A stretch of 64,000 nucleotides of DNA, from assembly GCA_019752925.1 (NCBI GenBank), contig JAIELP010000008.1, forward strand, positions 1-64,000, in the 5' to 3' direction. Both the position numbers and the translations under genes were made by a program. The DNA comes from a bacterium (GTDB taxonomy: Bacteria; Bdellovibrionota; Bdellovibrionia; Bdellovibrionales; Bdellovibrionaceae). Shown here in pieces: positions 34,968-45,500 of the stretch (its first letter is position 1; each line of letters begins with the position of its first letter). Under the pieces are notes generated by a model, which did no database searches, was not told the DNA's origin, and saw only the letters and a list, made by a program, of their open reading frames with translations.

Positions 34968-35789
34968 TTAATTTGTAAAATCTGAATTTACTTTAACAGC
35001 CTGGCCTAAAAGTTTTGCAGCTGTTTCGCTTGAAATACTTCCCGGCGGGTATAACATTACAATCGTACTTCCCATACGGAAGGCACCCAACTCGTCGCCC
35101 TTTTTTACCTGCAAAGAGTAAGACTTTTCGTTAATAGCGCTTGAAAGTAATTGATTACCTATGATTTCAGAATCAAAAGAAAGAATAATTTGTCCTACAT
35201 TTGTGGCCCCCACAAACATAACACCCACTAAGCCTTTATCCGTTTCAATTTCCACCAAAACTCTTTCATTAATAGAAAAAAGCTCGTGAATATTATCCGT
35301 AGACCAAGCATTTACAGGCCATAAAGCGCCGGGAATGTGGCGAACTGTTTTAATTGTACCACTTACAGGTGAATGCACGCGATGGTAATCAGTTGGACAT
35401 AAATAATAAGTTAAGAAGGTACCGTTAGCATATTTATCCATGGCATGCTTATCTTTAGTAAAAGACTCTAAAGAATAAGTCTTATTTTTTGCCTGAATCA
35501 ATTTACCTTCGTTTATTTTAGCAGCCTGAGTGATAACGGAATCAGCAGGATGCAAAGCCCATGTTGAACCCAAAGGACGGCGATCAGCTTTGAGTTTACG
35601 AATAAAGAACTCACCGAGACTTGGGTACTTTTCAATGGGAAACTCAGCTTCTTCCAGATTAATTCGGTAAGCTTTTGCAAAATTTGCAATGATCAGTTTA
35701 TTCAGAAAGCTTGGAAGCTTAATATGAACGAGTTGACCGATAATATAACTTAAATGGTTCTTTGGTAAAAATCTGGTGATTGCTGACAT
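34968..35789 (-). CDS. psd: Phosphatidylserine decarboxylase
   Basis: A 273-residue protein with family motifs FFIRKLKADRRPL, YLCPTDYHRVHSPVSG (catalytic Asp/His region), VGATNVGQI and the self-cleavage site FRMGSTIVMLYP, where GST becomes the pyruvoyl group. It makes phosphatidylethanolamine at the inner membrane. Full length and complete. Divergent from the FAD-dehydrogenase gene by 28 bp, convergent with queD. Confidence 0.93.
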   Translation of the reverse strand: MSAITRFLPKNHLSYIIGQLVHIKLPSFLNKLIIANFAKAYRINLEEAEFPIEKYPSLGEFFIRKLKADRRPLGSTWALHPADSVITQAAKINEGKLIQAKNKTYSLESFTKDKHAMDKYANGTFLTYYLCPTDYHRVHSPVSGTIKTVRHIPGALWPVNAWSTDNIHELFSINERVLVEIETDKGLVGVMFVGATNVGQIILSFDSEIIGNQLLSSAINEKSYSLQVKKGDELGAFRMGSTIVMLYPPGSISSETAAKLLGQAVKVNSDFTN

Positions 35790-35817
35790 AGGCTGATATT
35801 GCTATATTCTTTTATAA

Positions 35818-37362
35818 ATGTCGAAGATTTTTAAAGACCTTAAACTACCTATTGATCAGGAGCTCAAAGAGCATTTGGCTTGGCTCATGCCCAATCACGG
35901 CGAATACCGCATTTTAAGGCAATCCGTCGACGCCCGTAAAAAACACTCACCCCATTTCGTATACACAGTTGAAGTGGCCGAAAAAGATGAAATCCTTAAG
36001 CTTGAAAAATTTGAATTACCTAAAGTTAACAAACTACCCGCCAACTTCCAAAAACCCATTATCGTGGGTAGCGGCCCTGCCGGTCTATTTGCTGCGCTTC
36101 GTTTAGTTGAGCGCGGAATTCCCTGCAAACTATTTGAACGCGGCAGCCAGTCAGCAGAACGCATTAAAGGCATCAACAGATTCTGGCGTTATGGTGAACT
36201 CGATACACGCAATAATGTATGTTACGGCGAAGGTGGCGCAGGTTTATATTCTGACGGAAAACTGATTACACGTATTAAGTCAGAGCATATTCCTTACGTG
36301 TTAAACCGCCTAGTACAGTTTGGAGCTCCTGCTGAAATTCAATGGCTTTCTAATCCCCACGTCGGCAGTGATAAAATCCGCCGTGTAATTCCTAAAATGC
36401 GTGAGTTTTTAATTTCTCACGGCTGCGAAATATTTTATGATTCGCAAGTAACAAAATTAATTTACGGCGATAAGTGCATTAAGGGTGTTATTACTGAGCA
36501 AGGCAACACTCACTCATCTGATCATGTTATTCTGGCAACAGGTCACTCTGCTGAAGATATGCTGAACCATTTGATAGAGTCTGATGTTTTTGTAGAAGGA
36601 AAATCCTTCGCCATGGGATTACGTATCGAGCACCCGCAAAAACAAATTAATCATATTCAATACAGGCAATTTGCCGATCACCCCAAGCTTGGTTCTGCCA
36701 ATTACAAGCTGGCTCATCATGATGATAAAACCGGAATTGGCGTTTACAGCTTCTGTATGTGCCCAGGCGGATATGTACTTTCAAGCGGCACCGAAAAAGA
36801 CGCCTTAGTTTGCAATGGTATGAGTAATTTTAACCGCAACTCTCCCTTTGCAAATGCGGCCATTGTCGTAAGTATTCAACACGACAAACTCTTCGGTCAT
36901 GATAATATGGGCGGAATGAAAATGCGCCGAGAACTCGAAGTGCGCGCATTTCAATCCGTAAAAAATGCTGGCGGTACCAAAGAACTTCCTGTACAGAGTT
37001 TAAATTCGTTTTTAAAAAAATCAGATCGAAATATTGTAAATACCACTTCATCACCTTCCGGAATTAAGACTGTCCGCCTCGATCAGATCTTACCGGACTT
37101 TATGCACAGTAAAATCAAAGAAGGCCTCGAAAATTTTAATCTCAGCATGAAGGACTTTATTTCTGAAGAAGCAAAACTGTACGGCGTTGAATCACGCACA
37201 TCCTGCCCACTACGCGTAACAAGAGACGAAGACAGCTTACAGAGCGTTTCGCACTCCGGCCTCTTCCCCTGCGGTGAAGGCGCAGGCTACGCCGGCGGCA
37301 TAACCTCAGCCGCCTGTGACGGAATAAAATGCGCCGACAAAATAGTGGACGCTCTTAGTTAA
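35818..37362 (+). CDS. FAD-dependent dehydrogenase (COG2509 type)
   Basis: A 514-residue protein. A small N-terminal domain (about 1-85) precedes the FAD Rossmann motif GSGPAGLFAALRLVERG (about 92). RWRYGEL-type NNVCYGEGGAGLYSDGKL, LATGHSAEDM and the C-terminal LFPCGEGAGYAGGITSAACDG (FAD-contacting) are family hallmarks. Members are uncharacterised oxidoreductases, sometimes linked to aromatic or geranylgeranyl reduction. Its TAA overlaps the stop of the next gene (TTAA). Confidence 0.85.
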   Translation: MSKIFKDLKLPIDQELKEHLAWLMPNHGEYRILRQSVDARKKHSPHFVYTVEVAEKDEILKLEKFELPKVNKLPANFQKPIIVGSGPAGLFAALRLVERGIPCKLFERGSQSAERIKGINRFWRYGELDTRNNVCYGEGGAGLYSDGKLITRIKSEHIPYVLNRLVQFGAPAEIQWLSNPHVGSDKIRRVIPKMREFLISHGCEIFYDSQVTKLIYGDKCIKGVITEQGNTHSSDHVILATGHSAEDMLNHLIESDVFVEGKSFAMGLRIEHPQKQINHIQYRQFADHPKLGSANYKLAHHDDKTGIGVYSFCMCPGGYVLSSGTEKDALVCNGMSNFNRNSPFANAAIVVSIQHDKLFGHDNMGGMKMRRELEVRAFQSVKNAGGTKELPVQSLNSFLKKSDRNIVNTTSSPSGIKTVRLDQILPDFMHSKIKEGLENFNLSMKDFISEEAKLYGVESRTSCPLRVTRDEDSLQSVSHSGLFPCGEGAGYAGGITSAACDGIKCADKIVDALS

Positions 37363-37883
37363 CGGAGGCTACTCCAAAATTTGCGAACTTCGCTGATTTT
37401 TTCGTCGTTGATACCTTTGGGGTGGTAGACAAGCACATTGGCTTTTGCGTTTACAAAACCTATTGAGGCAAATCTGTAGTAAGCATCTGAATCTTTTTTT
37501 GGTTTTTTCTGATCAGCTATATAGACTTCGCACACTTTGCCTTTATTTGAATCTTCGATTTTGAAGGTTTTAAGTTCAAATAGCTTTGAAGAACTCAATG
37601 CAAATATTTTTTCTACAAAATCCATACAAAGTTCCTTATTAACTTTAACGGCATCTGTTTTAAACTGGTAAAGATCTACCATTTTAAGATCGTGGGATTT
37701 GAAATAAATACGGTCAATAACACCACGGAACTCAGAGATCTTGCCCACATCCGAAAACTTAAACATATCCGGAGTATGAAATACAATGTCTTCTTTAGAT
37801 TTAATGTACTCTTCACCTGTTTTCGATTGTGCCATTAAATTTAATGCGTGAAGTAAAATTGCGATAATAATAAAATTTTTCAT
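37359..37883 (-). CDS. Small secreted protein, function unknown
   Basis: A 174-residue protein with a signal peptide (FIIIAILLHALNLMAQ). Two Cys (ELCMDF, KVCEVY). No domain recognised. Its ATG overlaps the stop of the upstream secreted protein gene by one base, so the two are co-translated and probably act together. Confidence 0.65.
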   Translation of the reverse strand: MKNFIIIAILLHALNLMAQSKTGEEYIKSKEDIVFHTPDMFKFSDVGKISEFRGVIDRIYFKSHDLKMVDLYQFKTDAVKVNKELCMDFVEKIFALSSSKLFELKTFKIEDSNKGKVCEVYIADQKKPKKDSDAYYRFASIGFVNAKANVLVYHPKGINDEKISEVRKFWSSLR

Positions 37884-38368
37884 TACTGACCTGCCGGTTG
37901 AGCTGCTGGATTATTTGTTGGCTTAGCCTCTATCTTGCCTTTAATAGTTTTTTGTTCAGACAAAGATAACTTTTTAAGAACAACACCACGAGTAGCTACT
38001 CCATTATTGTCATAAACCGCATCAAAAGCTTTACCATTGTTCTTAAACTGTATCCTGAAAGCCTTACTGTCGGTATCGTAACAAACATTTTTAACTTCAA
38101 CTTTATCTTTGGTGCGTCCGCTTGTAGAAACATAGACATCACTATCAAATACGATAGCTTTCTCACGAGGAACTATTTTTAATATGACAAACACATCCAA
38201 TACCATTCCCGGAGAATCTACACCCAAAATAACAGGTAACTCTTTGAATAAATTCGGAAGTTTATCTTTAATAGCTTCATGCTCTTCCATAGTGGCAAAA
38301 CAGACCTGCTCAGCATTTACAGAAACGGCAAATAGCAAAGAAATAAAAAAAGCGCTAAACTTTGTCAT
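37883..38368 (-). CDS. Small secreted protein, function unknown
   Basis: A 161-residue protein with a signal peptide (about 1-19) and two Cys (VCFATM, VCYDTD). The tail (about 148-161) is Pro/Ala/Gln-rich. No domain recognised. First gene of a two-gene unit, directly downstream of the DEAD-box helicase gene by 62 bp on the same strand, oppositely ordered. Confidence 0.6.
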   Translation of the reverse strand: MTKFSAFFISLLFAVSVNAEQVCFATMEEHEAIKDKLPNLFKELPVILGVDSPGMVLDVFVILKIVPREKAIVFDSDVYVSTSGRTKDKVEVKNVCYDTDSKAFRIQFKNNGKAFDAVYDNNGVATRGVVLKKLSLSEQKTIKGKIEAKPTNNPAAQPAGQ

Positions 38369-38430
38369 ATAAAGATAAGTTTAGCGCTATATATCAAATT
38401 ATGTAACTAGCTCAAAGGCTAGCTATTTAA

Positions 38431-40350
38431 CTATGAACGCGATCGACGCGAATCAGAAGAAGGTTTTCTGTCTGAACGCTCAGAGCGTTGACGAGGTCTT
38501 TCAGAACCACTGTCGTCTGCATTCCATGATTTAAAACCTGGTTTTGCTACAGCATCTGTTCTGCGTGGGCGATCGCCATCAAATCTTCTTTGCGGACGAT
38601 CACTGCTGCGATCAGATGAAGGACCACGATCATCGTCACGACGAGGTGGACGATCATTGTCGAATCTACGTTGTGGCCTGTCGCCACCACGATCTGAATT
38701 AAATGAAGGACGGTCACCACCACGGTCGTCACGACGTCTGTCGCCACCGCCACCGAAACCGAATGATCTACCGCCGCCACCGCGTCCGCCGCGATCATAA
38801 CGATCACGTGGGCCAGAACTATCCCGGCCCGGAGCTCCACGCTCGCGAGAACCGTAATCCTGCATTTCGCGAGGAACAATACCATCACCTACGAAATCCA
38901 TAGATGTGTCACGATTTTCAAAAATATCCGGATGTTCAGAAACCAATAAACGAGTTAAGAATTCTTCCGGAGTAAAATCAAATTCAAACACTTCTTTAAG
39001 TTCAGCCATTTTACGGGTTAAGAACTTAGTCGCGCGGTTGTAGATTTCATCATTTTCAACTTGATTCATGCTGCTGATAACATCTTTAACACGATAAACA
39101 TTTAACTCATCGTTAGATGGAGCTGTACCTTTTGTTAAAGTTGCTTTTGTTACCTGTTGAATACGCTTTAAAAGTCTTACTTCATGAGGCGCAACGATTG
39201 ATAACGCTAAACCTTTTTTACCGGCGCGGCCTGTACGACCGATACGGTGAACGTAACTTTCAACTTCACGCGGTAACGAGAAGTTAATAACGTGAGTTAA
39301 ATCGTTAATATCCAAACCACGGGCTGCAACGTCAGTAGCCACTAGGATTTTTACGCGACCTGTACGGAAATCTTTTAAGATGAAATCGCGCTCACGCTGA
39401 GGACGGTCACCGTGGATGCAATCCACTTTAAATGATTTACGTTTTAACCATTCAGTAATTTCAGTTACTTCACGTTTAGTTTGACAGAAAATCAAACCGT
39501 AGAATTCAGGGTTCATGTAAAGTACTGAAGAAAGCATTTGTAATTTACGATCTGGATAAATCGTGTAATACACTTGCTCAATATTAGGTTTTTGAGAATC
39601 TTCTTTGTGGATTTCAACTTTATCGTAGTCCGGTAAGTATCTAGAAACTACGCGACGGATTTCAGGAGACATCGTTGCTGAAAACAACCATTTACGTTTA
39701 TTTTCATCATCACCAATAGCTTCTAAGATTTTTTCTAAGTCATCTTGAAAGCCCATAGAAATCATTTCGTCAGCTTCATCTAAGATCAATGTTTGTACGT
39801 CATTTAATTTTAAAACCTTACGGTCCACTAAATCACATAAACGGCCAGGCGTTCCAACCACAATGTGCACACCACGTTTTAAAGCTGTGATCTGACGGTC
39901 ATATGAAGATCCACCGTATACTGTTAAGGTTGTTAAACCTTTCCATTTAGCCATTTTTTGAATTTGCGCCTCTACCTGAGTAGCTAATTCGCGTGTCGGG
40001 CACATTACTAACGCTTGTACTGATTTTTTAGATGCATCGATAGTTTCTACTAGTGGAATACCGAATGCGCCCGTTTTACCAGTTCCTGTAGCAGCTAAAC
40101 CTACGAAATCTTTTTTACGAGATAACAATAAAGGGATGGCTTGTTTCTGGATTGGCGTAGGGTTTGTGAATTTTAATTCAACTAAAGACTTCAATACTTC
40201 CTTAGAAAGACCCCATTGTTCAAAAATATTTTCCTGAACTACTGTTTCTTCTTCGTCTTGTTCGATCTCTTCTACTTGTTCTGTTGGTTTTCTACCTGCA
40301 TCGATGATAGCAGTTTCTTCGATAGACGTTACGTCCATATCGTTTTCCAT
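38431..40350 (-). CDS. DEAD-box RNA helicase with RGG-rich tail (DeaD/CsdA-like)
   Basis: About 639 residues. Motifs in order: Q-motif region (PTPIQKQAIPLL), AATGTGKTGAF (I), PTRELA (Ia), TPGRL, DEADEM (II), FSATMS (III), then domain 2 with ATDVAARGLDI and HRIGRTGRAGKKG (VI). A DeaD-like segment (FEFDFTPEEFLTRLL) follows, then about 140 residues of Gly/Arg/Asp-rich tail for RNA binding. It unwinds structured RNA, for example in ribosome assembly at low temperature. The start is the ATG at 40350 with AAGGA five bases upstream. The leader can form competing hairpins. Confidence 0.92.
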   Translation of the reverse strand: MENDMDVTSIEETAIIDAGRKPTEQVEEIEQDEEETVVQENIFEQWGLSKEVLKSLVELKFTNPTPIQKQAIPLLLSRKKDFVGLAATGTGKTGAFGIPLVETIDASKKSVQALVMCPTRELATQVEAQIQKMAKWKGLTTLTVYGGSSYDRQITALKRGVHIVVGTPGRLCDLVDRKVLKLNDVQTLILDEADEMISMGFQDDLEKILEAIGDDENKRKWLFSATMSPEIRRVVSRYLPDYDKVEIHKEDSQKPNIEQVYYTIYPDRKLQMLSSVLYMNPEFYGLIFCQTKREVTEITEWLKRKSFKVDCIHGDRPQRERDFILKDFRTGRVKILVATDVAARGLDINDLTHVINFSLPREVESYVHRIGRTGRAGKKGLALSIVAPHEVRLLKRIQQVTKATLTKGTAPSNDELNVYRVKDVISSMNQVENDEIYNRATKFLTRKMAELKEVFEFDFTPEEFLTRLLVSEHPDIFENRDTSMDFVGDGIVPREMQDYGSRERGAPGRDSSGPRDRYDRGGRGGGGRSFGFGGGGDRRRDDRGGDRPSFNSDRGGDRPQRRFDNDRPPRRDDDRGPSSDRSSDRPQRRFDGDRPRRTDAVAKPGFKSWNADDSGSERPRQRSERSDRKPSSDSRRSRS

Positions 40351-40360
40351 GGCATTCCTT

Positions 40361-40440
40361 AATTGCACTTTGAGTGCATCTATATGTTTGGCACCCTAGC
40401 CAATACATACGTTAAGGCCATGAGTGCAATTTACCCAAAC
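40361..40440 (-). promoter_or_regulatory. Helicase leader with mutually exclusive hairpins
   Basis: On the minus strand the leader holds two copies of TGCACTCA (at 40421-40428 and 40371-40378). AGTGCAATT (40361-40369), next to the AAGGA site, can pair with the near copy (6 bp, 3-nt loop) or the far one (9 bp). GTTTGG (40435-40440) and CCAAAC (40386-40391) can enclose the far copy. Looks like a switch controlling ribosome access. Confidence 0.45.
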
Positions 40441-40456
40441 AGTCCACACGACTGTT
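40438..40456. promoter_or_regulatory. Perfect 7-bp inverted repeat upstream of the helicase leader
   Basis: AACAGTC (40438-40444) and GACTGTT (40450-40456) with a 5-bp centre. Could be an operator or the first hairpin of the helicase leader. Nothing else is recognised in 40457-40653. Confidence 0.35.
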
Positions 40457-40653
40457 AAAAATTAATTGAAACATGTAAGTATCTGATAAAACGCAGAAAT
40501 GGAAGCTCTAAGCTTAAAAGCCTAGAGCCTAGCCTAAAATAGTGAACAAAATACCATTTTTCAGAGATAAAATCGGTTCCAATTTGGGTTTTGACCGCTA
40601 AAACTTATTTAAAACCAGTGATTTTACCGTGATTTGGCTTTAGAACTAAGCCT

Positions 40654-41679
40654 ATGCAAAACGATTTTTTTTATCAAAATCACCTTAATCAGGTTAGTCG
40701 AAGCTTTGCTTTTTGTATCGCAAAACTACCGCGACCTCTTAAACAGTACGTGGGCTTATCTTATTTGCTTTGCCGTGTACTTGATACGATTGAAGACTCT
40801 CACTGGTCTAACCAAGCCGTAAAACAACAGGCTTTTTCAAGTTTTCAGAGTTTCCTGATGGAGCTCCCCGATCGTTCTGTTGTTGAGCGCCTGCAATTAC
40901 AAGTAGCTCTGTGTAATCCAAAACCCACTGAGTTAGCATTATTTAAAGACTGTTACTTACTCTTACAAGACTTCCATTCTCTTCCGGACTCTATCAAAAA
41001 AAAACTGGCTAAATCTATTATTTGTATGTGTGCCGGAATGAATTATTTTTCGGCTAAATACAATTCTGAACTCAAACTGAAAAACTTAGCTGAAGTTAAT
41101 CAGTACTGTTTTTTTGTAGCCGGCATTGTTGGCGAATTGCTCACCGATACTATTTCAGAATTTGTAAATCCTGAAAAGCTTCCGAAAGATATTTATGTCA
41201 AATCTCACCACTTCGGATTATTTTTGCAAAAAATTAATATCCTAAAAGATCAAAAAAGCGATGAATCCGAAAATAAATTTTTTATTCACAATAAAGAAGA
41301 ATTTATTTTGAGCATTAAAAACAATGCACAAAATGCGTTACAATATATTTTAGCCATGCCCGTACAGCAAAAAGAGTTCAGACTTTTCTGTTGCTGGTCT
41401 TTATTTATTGGTTTGTCTTCTTTAAGTTGGGTGCAAAATTCTTTTATGAGCCAGTTTGTTACAAAAATTCCGCGCTGGATGACAGAGCAACTTATTTCTA
41501 AAACCGAATTTATTATTAACGACAACGCCGCTATTCAAAAATTATTTAATGAATTACTCCCGATCGCGAGCCCAAAGCCTATTTTAGTCACTCCTCCTGA
41601 GGGAGCAATGGAAGTGTTTCAGAATTTTTATCAGGGCCGCTTGAATTATGGCGAGCTTAATGAATTACTCAGCGCTTAG
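40654..41679 (+). CDS. Squalene/phytoene synthase family protein
   Basis: A 341-residue head-to-head terpene synthase. First Asp-rich motif: YLLCRVLDTIEDS; second: FGLFLQKINILKDQKSDE. SRSFAFCIAKLP near residue 16 is the usual opening and GLSYL precedes the first motif. It condenses two farnesyl diphosphates (or geranylgeranyl diphosphates); the QxxNIxxD form favours squalene or a dehydrosqualene product. No other terpenoid gene is in the window. Confidence 0.85.
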   Translation: MQNDFFYQNHLNQVSRSFAFCIAKLPRPLKQYVGLSYLLCRVLDTIEDSHWSNQAVKQQAFSSFQSFLMELPDRSVVERLQLQVALCNPKPTELALFKDCYLLLQDFHSLPDSIKKKLAKSIICMCAGMNYFSAKYNSELKLKNLAEVNQYCFFVAGIVGELLTDTISEFVNPEKLPKDIYVKSHHFGLFLQKINILKDQKSDESENKFFIHNKEEFILSIKNNAQNALQYILAMPVQQKEFRLFCCWSLFIGLSSLSWVQNSFMSQFVTKIPRWMTEQLISKTEFIINDNAAIQKLFNELLPIASPKPILVTPPEGAMEVFQNFYQGRLNYGELNELLSA

Positions 41680-41751
41680 ATATTAAGCGTCATTGCTCGC
41701 AACGGGATAACTTTACAAAAGCTTATTTATGGGCTCTAGTTAAAAGCACAT

Positions 41752-42519
41752 ATGAAAAAATTAATTATTGCCCTTATTATATCCGCTTACTCCCTTAACA
41801 CTTTTGCATTATCAAACTCAGTTGCTGCCGAAGACAAAGGCTGGGAATCCGTAGTACTTTTAGCTATCCCCTCTTTTGATACCGACGGCAGTCAAGTTAC
41901 AGGTTATTGCAACGGCACCTTAATTGATGCTTACACATTTATTTCAGCAGCTCACTGCTTCCAGCGCAGCGAAATACCTTCGGGCAAAAAAATGCGTGTT
42001 GAAATCGGCGAATACCGCTACATCATCAAAGACGGCGTAAAAATTAAAATCGGCTACAGAGCTATCATTCGCCATGACAGTTCAGTTAAGCTGCGCACTC
42101 TGCCAGGAGTTGATCTTAACTCCACACGCACTATTCCACCTGAACTGGATATTGTAGTTGTAAAATTGGATGCACCCGTTGCTGTACCACCTGAGTTTAT
42201 CTATGCACCTCTCTGGAATCAGGCTTTACCAGCTTTAAATACTTCGAATAAAGTTTCGATTGTTTCTATTAATATAATGGAAACAATTAGCCACAGTGAT
42301 ACAAAACAAATAGCTATGTTAAATAAATTCACTCAAGGCAGCATCAATATTGAATCCACCTCTACTTCAAGAGTAGCTCCGGGCGATAGTGGTGCCCCGG
42401 TATTTGCTACTATTAACGGTAAAACTTATTTAATCGGCGTCGTTAAAGGTACAGTAAGCACTTTTGGATCCACTCGCGATATCTTTGTTACTTTGCAAGG
42501 GCGCTTAAGCACACAGTAA
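41752..42519 (+). CDS. Secreted trypsin-like serine protease
   Basis: A 255-residue S1 protease. Signal peptide about 1-19. Catalytic His in SAAHCF, Asp in ELDIVVVKL, Ser in APGDSGAPVF. Few Cys (CNGT and AHC), so a simple disulfide pattern. Likely degrades extracellular or prey protein. Stop codon lies one base from that of the convergent icmF gene. Confidence 0.88.
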   Translation: MKKLIIALIISAYSLNTFALSNSVAAEDKGWESVVLLAIPSFDTDGSQVTGYCNGTLIDAYTFISAAHCFQRSEIPSGKKMRVEIGEYRYIIKDGVKIKIGYRAIIRHDSSVKLRTLPGVDLNSTRTIPPELDIVVVKLDAPVAVPPEFIYAPLWNQALPALNTSNKVSIVSINIMETISHSDTKQIAMLNKFTQGSINIESTSTSRVAPGDSGAPVFATINGKTYLIGVVKGTVSTFGSTRDIFVTLQGRLSTQ

Positions 42520-42520
42520 C

Positions 42521-45500
42521 TTATAAATTCCTTCTATACTGCCCGCCCACTTCATAAAGTGCTTGCGACATCTGATACAGCGAACAATGTCGGGCTGCTG
42601 ACAGTAAAGCTTCAAATATGTTTTCACCGCTTAAAGCCGCGCGCTTTAAGTTTTTAATTTCAAGATCAGCCTGAGTCTGGTGCGTTTTCTGGAAGTTGGT
42701 TACTTGAGTTAACTGGTAATTCTTTTCTTCCTGAGAAGCGCGGGCTAATTCGATTTTTGGCGGAACATAGTCGCTAGCTAAAGTTTTAGGATTAATAAAT
42801 GTATTTACACCGATAATAGGGAAAGTTCCTTCGTGCTTTAAGTGTTCGTAGTACAGCGACTCTTCCTGGATTTTTGATCTTTGGTACTGGGTTTCCATTG
42901 CACCTAATACGCCGCCACGTTCGTTGATACGCTTGAATTCTTCTAAAACCGCTTCTTCAACTAGTTCCGTTAACTCTTCAATGAAGTAACTGCCTTGAGT
43001 TGGGTTTTCATTTTTGGTCATACCGAATTCACGGTTAATAATCATTTGAATGGCCATTGCACGACGTACAGATTCTTCAGTTGGAGTGGTAATAGCCTCA
43101 TCATAAGCGTTCGTGTGTAATGAATTACAGTTATCGTAAATTGCTAATAATGCCTGCAGCGTTGTGCGGATATCGTTGAAATCGATTTCCTGCGCATGTA
43201 ATGAACGACCTGAAGTTTGAATATGGTATTTCAGTTTTTGTGATCTATCGTTGGCTTTATAAAGATCGCGCATAGCAATGGCCCAGATTCTTCTGGCAAC
43301 TCTTCCCAATACTGCATATTCAGGATCTAAACCATTACTAAAGAAGAATGAAAGATTCGGCGCAAAGTCGTCGACATTTAAACCACGTGATAAATAATAT
43401 TCTACAAAAGTAAAACCATTAGAAAGCGTAAAGGCCAACTGACTGATCGGGTTAGCACCGGCTTCCGCAATATGGTAACCAGAAATACTTACAGAGTAGA
43501 AATTTTTAACATTATTCTTGGTAAAGTACTCTTGAATATCGCCCATCATCTTAAGAGCAAAGTTGATTGAGAAAATACACGTGTTCTGGCCTTGGTCTTC
43601 TTTTAAGATATCAGCTTGAACCGTACCACGTACTTGTTGAATGGTTTTATTTTTAGTTTCAGTCCATTCAGCTTCTGTAAGCTTGCGGCCTAATTCTTTT
43701 TCACGTTTTTCAACTTGTTGGTCGATAGCCGTATTAAAGTAGAAAGCTAAAATCATCGGAGCAGGGCCATTGATTGTCATACTCACCGAAGTGTTTGGAT
43801 CCACAAGGTCAAAACCCGAGTAAAGCTTTTTCATGTCGTCCAACGTACAAATACTTACACCCGACTCTCCAACTTTACCGAAAATATCCGGACGTGGGTT
43901 CGGATCTTGTCCGTACAGAGTCACCGAATCAAATGCGGTTGAAAGCCTATGGGCTTTTTCGCCTTTACATAAATAGTGGAATCTTTTGTTAGTGCGTTCC
44001 GGAGTGCCTTCACCGGCAAACATACGCTTAGGGTCTTCATCCGCACGCTTTAACTGGAATACTCCGGCCGTGTACGGAAATTCGCCGGCAATGTTTTCAA
44101 GTTTAATAAATTGAAACCTGTCGCCCCAGTCTTTAAATTTAGGTAAAACTACTTTACGTATTTTGGTACCGCTTAAAGATGTTGAAGTTAATTTCTGTCT
44201 GATTTCTTTATCGCGCACTTTAAATACTAATTCGTCTTGAGCGTAGGCTTTTTGTTGTTCATCCCACTTTTCCAGAGCCGCTAATTCTTGCGCTTCGAAA
44301 TCTTTTTTATATTCTAGTGACTGCTGTTCGACTGTTTTAGCATCTAACTTTAAATCTTTAGAAATATTATGTAACGCCCCTAATTTAGAAGCTTTTTCAG
44401 ATAAATCTTTTACGCGCGCTTTGTATTTTCTGTTTGTTGATACAATTTCAGCTAAGTAATTTTGGCGCTCAGCTGGAATGATCACATGCTCTTCTGCTGA
44501 TAAAACACTGTTTCGGAATTCAGCATTAACCGCTGGCAACGCACCTTTTTCAGTTAATACGTCAGACACTGCAAAGAATAACTGATTTACGCCACCGTCA
44601 TTAAACTGACTGGCTTGAGTTAAATAAACCGGAACCTTAGCTTCGTTATCAAATATTTTACGTGAGCGTTTGTACTGTTTAGTTACATCACGTAAAGCAT
44701 CCTGCGCTCCGCGACGATCGGCTTTATTAACCGCAACAAAGTTGGCAAAATCGATCATATCAATTTTTTCAAGCTGTGATTGCGCACCGAAGTCTGAAGT
44801 CATCACGTACATTGATAAATCACTCACATCGGTAATAGCCATATTGCCCTGACCGATACCTGAGGTTTCAGCGATGATAAAATCGAAATCTAACTGTTTA
44901 ACAAATTTTAAAATATCCGGAAGTGTGCTGGCAATTTCTTTACCGGAACCACGCGAAGCCACGGAGCGCATATAAATATGCGGACGCGATAATGAATTCA
45001 TACGGATACGATCACCTAATAACGAACCACCAGTTTTACGTTTAGATGGGTCCACACAAACGATGGCTAATTTTTTACCCGGATAAGCATTTAAAAATCT
45101 TTGTGATAGCTCATCAATTAACGACGACTTACCGGCTCCGCCTGTTCCGGTAATACCAAGAACCAATGGAGTTTTATCTTTACGGGCAAAACCAGCTAAA
45201 CCGAATTGATCCAGTTTTACATCTTTATGTCCATTTTCGATGGCTGTTAAGGCTACGCCTAATTCAACTGAAGGAATATTGTCGTTTTCAAAAATTTGTT
45301 TCTTAGCAAATTTCTTCTGAGCTTCGATTAAATCAAAATCGCAGCCGTCAATAATCATGCGTATCATTCCCTCAAGGCCCAGCTTGCGGCCGTCGTCTGG
45401 ATGGAATATCTGCGCAATACCGTAAGCTTCAAGTTCACGCTTTTCATCGTGAACAATAACTCCGCCACCACCGCCGTAAATTTTTACGTAACCGGCACCG

